A stretch of 64,000 nucleotides of DNA from Celeribacter baekdonensis B30 (GCF_000299875.1 NZ_AMRK01000012.1:1-64000), one strand, 5' to 3'. Shown: positions 24,253-33,805, counted from the stretch's first letter. Translations and numbers: made by a program. Notes: generated from the sequence alone by a model not told the origin.

Positions 24253-25912
24253 TGGCTTTTTCCTCTTTGGCCGGATAGAGCGCTGCTTTGAACGGGGCCA
24301 GCCCGAGACGACGGTAGGCGGCAAGGAAGGTTTCCTCAGGCCCATCGCGCAGATCGAGATAGCACAGCAAAATGCGCTCAATCGCCGGTACGATTTCATC
24401 ATAGGCAAAGCCCGGCCCCGTGCGATCCCCGATCACCATGTCTTCGGTGCCATCTCCGCCCAGCGTGATCTGATAATTCTCAACACCGGCGCGGTCCAAC
24501 CCAAGAATGCCGATATGGCCGACGTGGTGGTGGCCACAGGCGTTGATGCAGCCGGAGATTTTGATTTTGAGCGCACCGATGTCATGTTCGAGTTTCAGCT
24601 CTTCAAACCGGGTCGCGATGCCTTGGGCGACGGGGATTGAACGGGCGGTTGCCAGCGCGCAATAATCCATGCCGGGGCAGGCGATGATGTCGCTGACCAG
24701 CCCGACATTGGCCGAGGCCAGATCAAAGGCTTTGAGGGCTGCGTGCAGCGCGGGCAGATTGGATTTATGCACATGCGGCAGGATGACGTTTTGCTCATGC
24801 GAAATGCGCAGCTCGTCATGGGCGTAATCGCGGGCAATCTGCGCCAAGGCGCGCATTTGCTCTGCTGTGGCATCCCCCGGCGTTTGGCCCGGTTTTTTCA
24901 ATGAGACAGTGACGATGGCGTAACCTTCGGCCTTATGCGCCGCCAAATTGGTGTCGGCCCAGGCGCGGAACACCGGGTCGGCCTCATAGGCGCGGGTATA
25001 GGCATCGACGGGTTTGTCGGCAAAGATCGGCGGCAAAAAATGCCCCTCAATCTCGCGCAGCATCTCCATGTCGATCCCGCCAAAGCTCGGCTTGATCGCG
25101 GCAAAACGGTCTTCAACGCGGGCGCGGATGTCGTCGATCCCGTGTTCATGCACGGTGATTTTGATCCGGGCTTTGTATTTGTTGTCGCGCCGCCCCAAAA
25201 GGTTCCAAACCGAGACGGTGGCTTCCAAATAGGGCAGCAGATCGTCAAAGGGGACAAACTCTTTCAAGGTCTTGCCGACCATCGGCGTCCGCCCAAGCCC
25301 GCCGCCGACGATGATTTCCGCGCCCAAAACGCCGTCCTGACGTTTGAGCACCAGCCCGATGTCATGGGCGCGCACCACGGCGCGATCCGCCGTGGCCCCG
25401 GTGACCGCGACCTTGAATTTGCGCGGCAGGAATTGGAATTCCGGGTGATCGGTCGACCATTGGCGAATGAGTTCCGCGACGGGGCGCGGATCGGCGACCT
25501 CATCGGCGGCTGCACCGGCGAAATGATCGGCGGTGACATTGCGGATGGTGTTGCCGGAGGTCTGGATCGCGTGCATTTCAACATCCGCGAGATCGGAAAG
25601 GATCGCGGGCACATCCGGCAATTTCGGCCAGTTGTATTGGATGTTTTGACGCGTGGTGAAATGGCCGTAGCCGCGATCATATTTTTCCGCGATATGGGCG
25701 AGCTGGTCCATTTGATCCGGATTCAACGTCCCGTAGGGGATCGCCACGCGCAGCATATAGGCATGCAGTTGCAGGTAGAGCCCGTTCATCAAGCGCAGCG
25801 GGCGGAATTCCTCCTCAGAGAGGCTGCCGTCGATGCGGCGGGCGACCTGGGCGGAAAATTGCGCCACACGGTTGCGCACGAAGCTTTCGTCAAAATCGTT
25901 GTACTTATACAT
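24242..25912 (-). CDS. cysI: Ferredoxin-type sulfite (or nitrite) reductase, siroheme and 4Fe-4S
   Basis: A 556-residue cytoplasmic hemoprotein. It has the two half-repeats of the family (YGHFTTRQNIQYNW near 93-106) and the siroheme/Fe-S cysteines in CPGMDYC and GCINACGHHH. The context with cysH, DUF934 and DUF2849 indicates six-electron reduction of sulfite to sulfide. The start MYKYNDFDESF at 25912 has AGGAG upstream; a longer frame to 26023 runs into the DUF2849 gene. It overlaps the DUF2849 gene by 8 nt. Confidence 0.9.
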   Translation of the reverse strand: MYKYNDFDESFVRNRVAQFSAQVARRIDGSLSEEEFRPLRLMNGLYLQLHAYMLRVAIPYGTLNPDQMDQLAHIAEKYDRGYGHFTTRQNIQYNWPKLPDVPAILSDLADVEMHAIQTSGNTIRNVTADHFAGAAADEVADPRPVAELIRQWSTDHPEFQFLPRKFKVAVTGATADRAVVRAHDIGLVLKRQDGVLGAEIIVGGGLGRTPMVGKTLKEFVPFDDLLPYLEATVSVWNLLGRRDNKYKARIKITVHEHGIDDIRARVEDRFAAIKPSFGGIDMEMLREIEGHFLPPIFADKPVDAYTRAYEADPVFRAWADTNLAAHKAEGYAIVTVSLKKPGQTPGDATAEQMRALAQIARDYAHDELRISHEQNVILPHVHKSNLPALHAALKAFDLASANVGLVSDIIACPGMDYCALATARSIPVAQGIATRFEELKLEHDIGALKIKISGCINACGHHHVGHIGILGLDRAGVENYQITLGGDGTEDMVIGDRTGPGFAYDEIVPAIERILLCYLDLRDGPEETFLAAYRRLGLAPFKAALYPAKEEKANAA

Positions 25913-26216
25913 TTGCCCGCGCTCCTGTTTCTTGCTTGCCGTGGGGGTAGTTCGAGGGGCCTGTGCGGCGGAACTCTTCGCGAAAATGGGTTGGTTCCGG
26001 GCCATGCTTGCCCTCTGCCGCATCCGTCAGATAGGCACCGACGACCATCCCGTCTTTTTGCGCCTCGGCCAAAAGCGCCTCTGCCCGCACAGCGTCAAAG
26101 ATCAATGCCGCCTCATGGAGGTCGCGCACCCAGGTGCCGCTCTCAGAGAGATAAATCACATCCCCTTGCAAAAGCGCGTTGGCGGTGATGACTTTGGGCG
26201 TGAACGGGCGCGACAT
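25905..26216 (-). CDS. DUF2849 protein, first gene of the sulfur-assimilation operon
   Basis: A 103-residue protein of the DUF2849 family (PKVITANALLQGDVIYL, then LLAEAQKDGMVVGAYL). In Rhodobacterales this gene regularly lies between siroheme synthase and the sulfite reductase gene. Here no cysG is present and DUF2849 leads the operon. The reaction is unknown; a role in sulfite reductase assembly or siroheme supply is a guess from context. Confidence 0.82.
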   Translation of the reverse strand: MSRPFTPKVITANALLQGDVIYLSESGTWVRDLHEAALIFDAVRAEALLAEAQKDGMVVGAYLTDAAEGKHGPEPTHFREEFRRTGPSNYPHGKQETGARANV

Positions 26217-26281
26217 GGGACATTCCTTGCGAGACGGTTGGCGAGGGCATTGGTTTCGGCTTGCGATTTCTGTCTCTATAT

Positions 26282-26298
26282 TTAGAACATTGTCCTAA
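26282..26298. promoter_or_regulatory. Candidate operator between the cys operon and the Lrp-type gene
   Basis: TTAGAACATTGTCCTAA is a 17-bp imperfect palindrome (TTAGRAC-N3-GTYCTAA) in the 173-bp divergent region. Lrp/AsnC proteins usually bind such weakly palindromic sites next to their own gene. It is 66 bp from the Lrp-type start and 108 bp from the DUF2849 gene, so it may overlap a promoter. Confidence 0.45.
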
Positions 26299-26389
26299 GT
26301 TTATGCTATGGTGCGACGTCAATAAGGATGTTTGTTCCAATATGAGACCCGCGCCGGGTCGTCATTCCAAGATTGAGAGGAAAACCGAA

Positions 26390-26851
26390 ATGCCAGTCCA
26401 ACTCGACGCGATGGATCGGAAAATCCTGAGCGAACTGCAACAGGATGCCAGCCAATCTTTGGACGAAATTGCCCGAAAAGTCGGGTCTTCGAAGACGCCC
26501 GTGTGGAATCGCATCCGCAAAATGCGCGAAGGTGGCGTCATTGGCCAACAGACCGTGATCCTTGACCCGGAGAGTCTTGGGCTTGAGGCCTGTTTCTTTG
26601 TGCTGGTCAAAACCAACGCCCATGAAGCCGGGTGGCAGGAGACGTTTTTACAGGTGCTCAAACGCCGCCCGGAGGTCCTGGAGGCGCATCGTTTGGCGGG
26701 GGAGATTGATTACATCCTCAAGGTCCGGGTGAAAAACGCCAAGGCCTATGATGAGTTCTATCAGGCGCTGATCCAAGAGGTCTCAATCTACAACGTCACG
26801 GCGCTCTTATCGATGGAAGAGATCAAATCGACGACCGAACTGCCGCTCTAG
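26390..26851 (+). CDS. Lrp/AsnC-family transcriptional regulator, divergent from cys genes
   Basis: A 153-residue DNA-binding protein. An N-terminal winged helix (LDAMDRKILSELQQDASQS, then VGSSKTPVWNRIRKM) is followed by a RAM/ACT effector domain (EAHRLAGEIDYILKVRVKN). The ATG at 26390 follows GAGAGGAAAA. The divergent arrangement with cysI/cysH suggests control of sulfur assimilation, perhaps in response to a sulfur amino acid. That is context only. Confidence 0.88.
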   Translation: MPVQLDAMDRKILSELQQDASQSLDEIARKVGSSKTPVWNRIRKMREGGVIGQQTVILDPESLGLEACFFVLVKTNAHEAGWQETFLQVLKRRPEVLEAHRLAGEIDYILKVRVKNAKAYDEFYQALIQEVSIYNVTALLSMEEIKSTTELPL

Positions 26852-26878
26852 TGTCATTGCAGTTTTCATTGCAGTGAC

Positions 26879-26909
26879 AAATACTCACACGTTCCCGGTA
26901 TGAGTATTT
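26879..26909. terminator. AT-rich hairpin between convergent lrp-type gene and trpE
   Basis: AAATACTCA and TGAGTATTT are perfect 9-bp arms around a 13-nt loop. The stem is symmetric and lies between two convergent stop codons, so it may end transcription from both sides. Its low GC content makes this uncertain. Confidence 0.5.
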
Positions 26910-26927
26910 AAGCCACGGTAAAGACGT

Positions 26928-28442
26928 TCAGCGATTGCCAGAGCTTGTGAACATCCCGGCATCCTCGGCCGCTTTGCGCAGGGCATTGGATTTGTTGACG
27001 GTTTCCTGATACTCGCCCTCGGGATCAGAGTCGTAGACCACGCCACCGCCCGCTTGGATATAAAGCTTTTCGTCCTTCAAGACGGCCGTGCGCAGCGCGA
27101 TGCACATGTCCATGTCGCCACCTGCGGAAAAGTATCCCACGCCGCCGCCATAGACGCCGCGTTTTTCCGGTTCCAACTCGTCGATGATCTCCATGGCGCG
27201 CACTTTGGGCGCGCCGGAGACGGTGCCTGCGGGCAGGCCTGCCAAGAGGGCGGAGAGCGCATCTTCGTCCTCGCGCAACTCGCCCACGACGTTGGAGACA
27301 ATGTGCATGACGTGGGAATAGCGTTCGATGATGAACTCTTCGGTCGGACGCACCGTGCCGATTTTCGACACTTTGCCGGTGTCATTACGCCCCAAATCCA
27401 GCAGCATCAAATGCTCGGCCAGTTCTTTTTGATCCGAGAGCAAATCAAGCTCCAGCGCCTTGTCTTCTTCGGGTGTCGCGCCGCGTTTGCGGGTGCCCGC
27501 GATCGGTCGGATTGTGACCTCGCCGTCAAAGACGCGGACCAGAATCTCGGGCGAGGCGCCGATGATTTGAAAGCCGCCGAAGTTGAAAAAGAACATGAAA
27601 GGCGAGGGGTTGGTGCGGCGCAACGAACGGTAAAGCGAGAAGGGCGGCAGCGGGAAATCCTGGGTCCAGCGCTGCGCGGGCACGACTTGAAAAATGTCAC
27701 CGGCAGTGATGTAGTCTTTCGCCTTTTCAACGGCTTGTTTGTAGCCCTCATGGGTGAAATTCGACACCGGAGCGGGGGCTGCAAAGCTTTCGCCCAGATC
27801 GTGGCTGGTCTCAGACGGCGCGCGTTCGAGATCGCGCAGCGCATCCATCACCCGTTCGGCGGCCTGCGCATAGGCGGCTTTGGCGGATTGGCCTGTGCCG
27901 ACCCAAGCGGGCGACACCACGGTGACCTCGCCTTTGACCCCGTCCAGCACGGCCACCACAGAGGGGCGCATCAACACCGCATCGGGCAGGCCGATCGGGT
28001 CGGGGTTCACATTGGGCAGATGTTCGACCAGACGGATCATGTCATAGCCGAGATAGCCGAAAAGACCGGCTGCGGAAGCTGGCAATTCGGCGGGCATGTC
28101 GATTTTGCTCTCCGCGATCAGCGCCCGTAGCGAGGCCAGAGGATCGAGGTCCGACGTGGTGTAGCTGTCGGGGTCGAAGCGCGCATTGCGGTTGAGCGCG
28201 GCAGTCGTGCCATCGCATTTCCAGATCAGATCGGGTTTCAAGCCGATGATGGAATAGCGCCCGCGCACCTCGCCGCCGGTGACTGATTCAAGGATGAAAC
28301 TGTCGGTGCGCGCGCCCGCGAGTTTGAGCATGATCGACACGGGCGTGTCGAGATCGGCGGCCACTTTGGCGTACACCACCTGATTGAGCCCGGCGTCATA
28401 GGCGGCCTCGAAGGTGGAGAAGGCGGGGATAAGCGTGGCCAT
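26928..28442 (-). CDS. trpE: Anthranilate synthase component I
   Basis: A 504-residue cytoplasmic enzyme making anthranilate from chorismate. The N-terminal part carries SFILESV near residue 50, equivalent to the LLES element used for tryptophan feedback. The chorismate-binding domain has PIAGTRKRG, then DLGRNDTGKV and IQAGGGVVYDSDPEGE. No glutaminase subunit gene (trpG) or other trp gene follows; the next gene is the convergent Lrp-type regulator. Here trpE stands after a PpiD-type gene. Confidence 0.95.
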   Translation of the reverse strand: MATLIPAFSTFEAAYDAGLNQVVYAKVAADLDTPVSIMLKLAGARTDSFILESVTGGEVRGRYSIIGLKPDLIWKCDGTTAALNRNARFDPDSYTTSDLDPLASLRALIAESKIDMPAELPASAAGLFGYLGYDMIRLVEHLPNVNPDPIGLPDAVLMRPSVVAVLDGVKGEVTVVSPAWVGTGQSAKAAYAQAAERVMDALRDLERAPSETSHDLGESFAAPAPVSNFTHEGYKQAVEKAKDYITAGDIFQVVPAQRWTQDFPLPPFSLYRSLRRTNPSPFMFFFNFGGFQIIGASPEILVRVFDGEVTIRPIAGTRKRGATPEEDKALELDLLSDQKELAEHLMLLDLGRNDTGKVSKIGTVRPTEEFIIERYSHVMHIVSNVVGELREDEDALSALLAGLPAGTVSGAPKVRAMEIIDELEPEKRGVYGGGVGYFSAGGDMDMCIALRTAVLKDEKLYIQAGGGVVYDSDPEGEYQETVNKSNALRKAAEDAGMFTSSGNR

Positions 28443-28493
28443 GTCTGTCGTCTTTCTCGTCTGTCTGCCCGCCGTCTTAGGATCAAACGGCGC

Positions 28494-30359
28494 TTATTGA
28501 ATTTGGCTGTGCACTGCGGTCAGGGCGGGTTCATTGACGGTCACGCCGTCGCGCAGGCGCAGCGCATTGGAGAAGGCGGCAATCACGTCTTGCGCCGCGC
28601 CTTGGGCGGCGGAGGTGATGTAGCCATCGGCAATGGCACTGTTTTCGTCCGTTTTGGCGGGGGCATCGACCTTGTCGATTTTGGCAATGACAACACGGCC
28701 TTGGCCGGGAATCAAGGTGGTGCCGCCAAGCGTCAGACCGGGGGCAAACACCGCGTCGATAAAGCCTGCGGGCATGGAGGCGATGTTGCCCTGACGGGTG
28801 ATCGCTTCAAAGCTCTCGGACTCCAGACCCAGTTCGGTGATCGGGGTGCCCGCCGCCACATCGGTTTCAAGCGCTTCGGCGCGGGCGGTCAAAAGCGTCG
28901 AGATGGCATCGCGCTCCCAATCGGCAGAGACCTGATCACGGACCTCGTCGAGCGGACGCACAGCGGAGGGGACAATCGCGTCCAGACGCATGGCAAACAC
29001 GCCACCATCGCCCAGTTCCATGATCGCCGGGTAGTCGTCGGGGCTCAGCGTTGCAACCGCGTCTTTGAAGGCGGTATAGGCGGCAATCCCGCCTTCGCTT
29101 TCGGGGGTCCAATCCATCGTGCCCAGCTCCATCTGCGTGGCCTCGGCCAGATCTTCAAGCGTCATGCCCCCGGCCAGATCATTGTCAAAGGTTTCGATCT
29201 GATCGGCAATCAGGCGCGCCGCCGCGTCTGCGGCCATTTCCACCGCCAAACCATCGCGCGCCTCTTCAAAGGAAATCTCGGTCCCGGCCAATGTGCCGTT
29301 GACCCGGTACAATGCCGGACCCAGATCGGACATCACGGGGCCGACAACGCCGGTGCCCTCAAGGGCAAACACGAGGGTGGCGGCAGCCGAGGACAGATCA
29401 TCGGCGGAAACATCGCCCATATCGACGTCGATCAAATCAAGGCCGCGGGTGGTGACTTCATCCTCAAAGGAGGTTTCACCCGCAGTGATGCGTTCAGCCG
29501 CGGCTTTGGCATCCTCTTCCGTGCCATAGACCAGACGCTCGACAAGGCGGCGTTCGGGTTGGACATAGGAGGCGATATTGTCGTTATAGAGCTTGCGCAG
29601 GGCGGTTTCATCCAGCTCAACCTCATCGGTCAGCATCGCAGGCGTCAACCACGCATAGGTGACTTTGCGGGCCTCGGGCGCGGTATAGGCGTCCGGGTGG
29701 GCGTCATACCAGGCCTGGATGTCGGCATCAGAGGCAATCGGTGTGCCGGTCTCAAGGTCAGCAACTGTGAGGGTCGCGACCGAAATGGTGCGCCGTTCGC
29801 CAAGCCAATCGACCACGACCTGACCATAGGAGGGCGGCATGGTGATGCCAGTGGCCAAAGCGCCGGTGAGAATGGCGCGCGCCGCATCTTTGCGCAGGCC
29901 TGCCTCGAAGGTTTTGCCATCGAGATTGTTGCGCGCCAGCATGTCTTTGTAGGTTTCGGTGCTGAATGTGCCGTCAAACCCTTTGAACGCATCCATCGCC
30001 AAAAGCTCCCGGCGCACCGCATCATCTCCGACCGAAATGCCGATTTTCGCGGTTTCATTGTCAAGCGCGGCCTGATCCAACAATTGGCCCAACACTTGTT
30101 GCGACAAACCAAAAGACAGGGCTTGCTGCACAGTGATGTCTTGGCCGGTCTGGCTTTCGATTGCGCGAATTTGGCTTTGCAGCGCATTGGCATAGGCGGT
30201 GGGCGTGATGTCTTCATCGCCAACACGGGCCACACGGGTGACGCCGCCGCCGAAATTTGCGGTGCCAAATCCACCCAGGCCGATGATCAGGAGGCCCAAA
30301 ATCCCCCAAACCACCATTTTCGTGCCAGATTGCTTACCGGTGCCCTTGCCGTGCGCCAT
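28494..30359 (-). CDS. ppiD: PpiD/SurA-type periplasmic peptidyl-prolyl isomerase-like chaperone
   Basis: A 621-residue protein anchored by one N-terminal membrane helix (about 14-32, MVVWGILGLLIIGLGGFGT) with the rest in the periplasm. A SurA_N-type chaperone region follows (about 35-160), then a weakly conserved parvulin-like region (about 240-360) and a C-terminal domain. PpiD helps outer-membrane and secreted proteins leave the Sec translocon. The gene lies 51 nt upstream of trpE on the same strand. Confidence 0.85.
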   Translation of the reverse strand: MAHGKGTGKQSGTKMVVWGILGLLIIGLGGFGTANFGGGVTRVARVGDEDITPTAYANALQSQIRAIESQTGQDITVQQALSFGLSQQVLGQLLDQAALDNETAKIGISVGDDAVRRELLAMDAFKGFDGTFSTETYKDMLARNNLDGKTFEAGLRKDAARAILTGALATGITMPPSYGQVVVDWLGERRTISVATLTVADLETGTPIASDADIQAWYDAHPDAYTAPEARKVTYAWLTPAMLTDEVELDETALRKLYNDNIASYVQPERRLVERLVYGTEEDAKAAAERITAGETSFEDEVTTRGLDLIDVDMGDVSADDLSSAAATLVFALEGTGVVGPVMSDLGPALYRVNGTLAGTEISFEEARDGLAVEMAADAAARLIADQIETFDNDLAGGMTLEDLAEATQMELGTMDWTPESEGGIAAYTAFKDAVATLSPDDYPAIMELGDGGVFAMRLDAIVPSAVRPLDEVRDQVSADWERDAISTLLTARAEALETDVAAGTPITELGLESESFEAITRQGNIASMPAGFIDAVFAPGLTLGGTTLIPGQGRVVIAKIDKVDAPAKTDENSAIADGYITSAAQGAAQDVIAAFSNALRLRDGVTVNEPALTAVHSQIQ

Positions 30360-30447
30360 ATGCCTTTTTCTCCCTTAAAGGTTGGCAAAGTGTCTAGGCG
30401 CTCGCGACAGGCTTCGCAAGCCGGATCACAATGAAATTTACCGTCAT

Positions 30448-31638
30448 TTAGGGCGCAATTTGGGCCAGTCTTGTGAAAAGGTCGTGAATGCCGTCACGGT
30501 CGATATTGGCAAAGGCGATGCGCAATTGGCGTTCGGCGCGCGCGTCGCCTTCGGGCATGAAGCTGGCACCGGGCAGCAACAGGATCGACGCGTGTTTGAC
30601 CAGCCAAGGCGCAAGCTCAGAGGAGGGCATCGCAAACGGGTGTTCGACATAGGCGAAGAAGGCGCCACATCCCAAGAGGTTCCAGCCCTTCGCCGCAAGC
30701 GTCGGGAAGCCTTCGTAAATCGCGGCGCGGCGGTCGAGAATCTCGGCGCGTTCACCCGCGACCCATTGGCTGAGGTTCTGCATGCCCCAAAGCGCTGCAC
30801 GCTGGCCGATTTGATTGGGGCAAATCGCGATGGTGTCGAGGTATTTTTCGACCTGAGTCAGGCGGTCTGGTGAGGCAATCAGCGCGCCAACGCGGTGGCC
30901 GGTCAGGCGAAAGGCTTTGGAGAAAGAATAGAGATGCACCAAAGTGTCGTGCCAATCGGGTTGGCGGAACAGGTGATGCGGCACCTCTGAGCGGCTGTCA
31001 AAATCGCGATAGGTCTCATCGAGCACCAAAGATATGCGATGTTCGCGGGCGAGGGCGTAGAATTTGGTCAGCAACTCGGCCGGGTATTCGACGCCGCCGG
31101 GATTGTTGGGGGTGATCAACACGATGGCGCGGGTGCGCGGGGTGATCAGCCGGGCAGCAGCCTCCAAATCCGGCAAAAGGTCGTCGCCTGTGGCCAGGGG
31201 CACGGCATGGACCCCCGACATATCGCACCACATTTTATGATTGAAATACCATGGCGTTGGCAGAATGACCTCATCGCCCGGCGCCGCGATGGTCGACATG
31301 ACGGCGGTGAAGGCCTGATTGCAGCCGGAGGTGATGGCGACCTCTGAAGCCTCGATTTTGGCGTGATAGGCGGCGGACCATTGGTTGGCGATTTCGGAGC
31401 GCAGCGCCGGCAGGCCCAACACGGGCCCGTAAATATGCGCCTCAATATCCTCAACCGCCATCCTCGCGATCTCCTTGCGCAGCGCCAACGGGGGGGCGGC
31501 GATGGGGGCGGCTTGCGAGACGTTGATCAGCGGGCGATCTGCGGGAAAGCTGACGCCCTCGACCCACTCTTTGGCTGCAATGATCGGCGAACGAAAGGTG
31601 CGGGACATTGGGGCGGCGAGGGGCAGGGGTAGAGGCAT
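30448..31638 (-). CDS. Class I/II PLP-dependent aminotransferase
   Basis: A 396-residue cytoplasmic fold-type I enzyme. GYGP-like YGPVLGLPALR lies near 70-80, LPTPWYFNHK near 125, the motif ITPNNPGG near 174-181, the PLP Asp/Tyr in LDETYRDF, the catalytic Lys in SFSKAFRLTGHRVG and the carboxylate-binding Arg in RIAFAN near the C-terminus. The substrate is not evident; aspartate or aromatic amino acids are the usual choices. The start MPLPLPLAAPMSR could instead be the Met at residue 11. Confidence 0.85.
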   Translation of the reverse strand: MPLPLPLAAPMSRTFRSPIIAAKEWVEGVSFPADRPLINVSQAAPIAAPPLALRKEIARMAVEDIEAHIYGPVLGLPALRSEIANQWSAAYHAKIEASEVAITSGCNQAFTAVMSTIAAPGDEVILPTPWYFNHKMWCDMSGVHAVPLATGDDLLPDLEAAARLITPRTRAIVLITPNNPGGVEYPAELLTKFYALAREHRISLVLDETYRDFDSRSEVPHHLFRQPDWHDTLVHLYSFSKAFRLTGHRVGALIASPDRLTQVEKYLDTIAICPNQIGQRAALWGMQNLSQWVAGERAEILDRRAAIYEGFPTLAAKGWNLLGCGAFFAYVEHPFAMPSSELAPWLVKHASILLLPGASFMPEGDARAERQLRIAFANIDRDGIHDLFTRLAQIAP

Positions 31639-31970
31639 CGCGGGGTCTCCTGAGCGAGGGCTGTGAGCAGGTCAAAGCTAGGCAGGTTCCAAACGCACTG
31701 CAATTGCAGAAACGCTCACAGCTGAGTGAGCGTGATCGGGGCGCGGGCATGGCGTGTTATCTTTATGACCCCAAATGCGACAAGGCGCTGAAAAAAAAGG
31801 CTTTCACCAAGGCGTGATGCAAAGAATAGGGGGGATTCATCCGCCATTAATCAAATCGCCCTTTTGATTGTTTCAATGGAGGCAGAGAGCCCCATGTGAA
31901 AAAGCATGTGAATAAGGCGGCAACGCCAAGGGCCGAATGAGGTCAATGTCGAAAAGGTGAGGTTTGCCCT
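31639..31970. promoter_or_regulatory. 332-bp non-coding region with nested inverted repeats
   Basis: No convincing gene is seen. GCTGTGAGC (31660-31668) and GCTCACAGC (31714-31722) are perfect 9-bp arms 45 nt apart. Between them lies the perfect 12-bp palindrome CTGCAATTGCAG (31698-31709). These lie just upstream of the aminotransferase start and may be a regulator site. A further short inverted repeat ATCAAA/TTTGAT lies near 31852-31870. Confidence 0.4.
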
Positions 31971-32258
31971 ATGGAGCAGATGAAAAATCAGGCGCTGATT
32001 GCGGATTTAAAGGCGGCGCTTTTGACCGCCCAAGAAGGCGAAGCGGTGCAGGCGGAGGCGATGACGGATCACATCCGCGAGCGGTCCTACGAGGTCGAAC
32101 TGCGGTTGGCGGGGTATATGATCCGGTCCGCCTGCGGCGCGATTGATGGGGTCTTGCGCAGCATGGACTTTGACAACAGCGTGGCATTCGCTGTGCATGA
32201 GATCGAAAAGCTGGAGCGCGTGGTGCGCCAGCTTTCCCCTCAACCCTACGCGGCGTGA
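31971..32258 (+). CDS. Small helical protein, unknown function
   Basis: I do not recognise this 95-residue protein (MEQMKNQALIADLKAAL...). It is predicted all-helical with a mildly hydrophobic stretch in AGYMIRSACGAIDGVL. A GGTGAGG ribosome site precedes the ATG. It has no codirectional neighbours and converges on gpt with a 29-nt gap. Confidence 0.55.
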   Translation: MEQMKNQALIADLKAALLTAQEGEAVQAEAMTDHIRERSYEVELRLAGYMIRSACGAIDGVLRSMDFDNSVAFAVHEIEKLERVVRQLSPQPYAA

Positions 32259-32287
32259 GTTTGGCCCGCGTGAGTTTGGGCTAAGCC

Positions 32288-32791
32288 TTAGTCTCGGCCG
32301 CGGTAAGGCTGAACATATTGCAGGGCCATATCCCATGGGAAGAAAATCCAGGTGTCTTGCGACACTTCGGTGATGAACGTGTCAACCTGTGGCCGCCCTG
32401 CGGGTTTGGCGTAAACGGTGGCGAACTGTGCGTTCGGATAGAGTTCGCGCACCAGCTTTAGGGTTTTGCCACTGTCCACCAGATCGTCGATGATCAAAAT
32501 CCCGGTGCCATCGCCCATGATATCCTTGTCGGGGGCTTTCAACACCACCGCTTCGGATTGGTCTTGGTGATCGTAGGATTTGACCGAGATCGTGTCGACC
32601 GTGCGAATGTCCAATTCGCGTGCGATGATCATCGCCGGAGCCATGCCGCCACGGGTGATTGCCACAACGGCACGCCATGCACCATCGTCCGGCCCCTTGC
32701 CATCCAACCGCCACGCCAGCGCCCGGCTGTCGCGATGGATCTGGTCCCAGCTGATGTGAAACCCTTTTTCATGCGGCAAGCGATCGGACAT
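32288..32791 (-). CDS. gpt: Xanthine phosphoribosyltransferase
   Basis: A 167-residue cytoplasmic enzyme that salvages xanthine and guanine with PRPP. The PRPP motif is [16 protein letters not shown], the substrate flap region is SVKSYDHQ, and the C-terminus has WIFFPWD. The start [21 protein letters not shown] at 32791 matches the family length and has AAAGGAT upstream; a longer frame to 32875 is rejected. It lies downstream of fabI with a 210-nt gap. Confidence 0.92.
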   Translation of the reverse strand: MSDRLPHEKGFHISWDQIHRDSRALAWRLDGKGPDDGAWRAVVAITRGGMAPAMIIARELDIRTVDTISVKSYDHQDQSEAVVLKAPDKDIMGDGTGILIIDDLVDSGKTLKLVRELYPNAQFATVYAKPAGRPQVDTFITEVSQDTWIFFPWDMALQYVQPYRGRD

Positions 32792-32952
32792 TTCAAAATC
32801 CTTTGATGAGGACGGTGTTGATGGGGTCGTGTTCAAGTTGGCGCCTTTTTTGCCGCGAAAATCGCGCCACCACAATCTCTTACAGCGGGGTTTCTTAAAA
32901 AACTGCGAAAAAGATCGGGGAATCCTGTCGTCATATACCCGGGTGCAATGCG

Positions 32953-32976
32953 AAACGGAGGCCGAAGCCCTCGTTT
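32953..32976 (-). terminator. Possible terminator of fabI
   Basis: On the minus strand AAACGAGGGC, loop TTCG, GCCTCCGTTT forms a stem with small bulges. It lies 26-49 nt after the fabI stop codon. The U-tract is short, so termination may be partial. Confidence 0.4.
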
Positions 32977-33001
32977 TACCATTTGTCTTTATGTCGGCGG
33001 T

Positions 33002-33805
33002 TTAGCCTTTGGTGATGTCCGGCGCGTCCACCGCCTTCATCCCAACCACATGATAGCCGGCATCAACGTGGTGGGTTTCGCCGGTGACGCCCGAAGACAG
33101 GTCCGACAAGAGGTAAAGCGCGGAGCCGCCGACATCATCAATGGTCACATTGCGGCGCAGCGGCGAATTGTATTCGTTCCACTTCATAATGTAGCGGAAA
33201 TCGCCAATGCCCGAGGCGGCCAGCGTTTTGATCGGCCCGGCGGAGATCGAATTGACCCGGATGCCGTCTTTGCCCAAATCTTCGGCCAGATAGCGCACGG
33301 AGGCCTCAAGCGCGGCCTTGGCCACACCCATGACATTGTAATGCGGCATCACGCGCTCGGCGCCGTAATAGGTCATGGTCAACATCGACCCGCCATCCAC
33401 CATCAGTTTCGCGGCGCGTTGGGCCACGGCGGTGAAGGAATAGACGGAAATGTCCATGGTCAGGTTGAAATTGGCGCGGGTGGTGTCGACGTAGCGGCCG
33501 CGCAATTCGGCTTTGTCGGAAAAGCCAATGGCGTGGACGATGAAATCCATCTTGCCCCATTTCGCCTCGATGGCGGCAAACAACGCATCAACCGAGGCTT
33601 CGTCCGAAACATCGCATTCGACGACGAAATCCGAGCCCAACCGTTCAGCCAGCGGGTCGACTCGCTTTTTCAACTGTTCGCCTTGATAGGAAAAGCACAG
33701 CTCGGCGCCATGGTCCGCCAAGGCTTGTGCGATGCCCCAGGCGATCGACTTGTCATTGGCAAGCCCCATGATCAGGCCCCGCTTTCCATCCATCAGTTTG
33801 GTCAT
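33002..33805 (-). CDS. fabI: Enoyl-ACP reductase (NADH)
   Basis: A 267-residue cytoplasmic short-chain dehydrogenase for the last step of fatty-acid elongation. It shows the cofactor site GLANDKSIAWGIAQ, the FabI catalytic pattern Tyr-x6-Lys in YNVMGVAK, and NSISAGPIKTLAASGI for the substrate loop. The length and the spacing fit the triclosan-sensitive FabI family. It is divergent from pdxH across about 190 bp. Confidence 0.95.
   Translation of the reverse strand: MTKLMDGKRGLIMGLANDKSIAWGIAQALADHGAELCFSYQGEQLKKRVDPLAERLGSDFVVECDVSDEASVDALFAAIEAKWGKMDFIVHAIGFSDKAELRGRYVDTTRANFNLTMDISVYSFTAVAQRAAKLMVDGGSMLTMTYYGAERVMPHYNVMGVAKAALEASVRYLAEDLGKDGIRVNSISAGPIKTLAASGIGDFRYIMKWNEYNSPLRRNVTIDDVGGSALYLLSDLSSGVTGETHHVDAGYHVVGMKAVDAPDITKG

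Noticed and set aside
31749-31817. 22-codon frame MACYLYDPKCDKALKKK
   Set aside because: No ribosome site and nothing to support expression.
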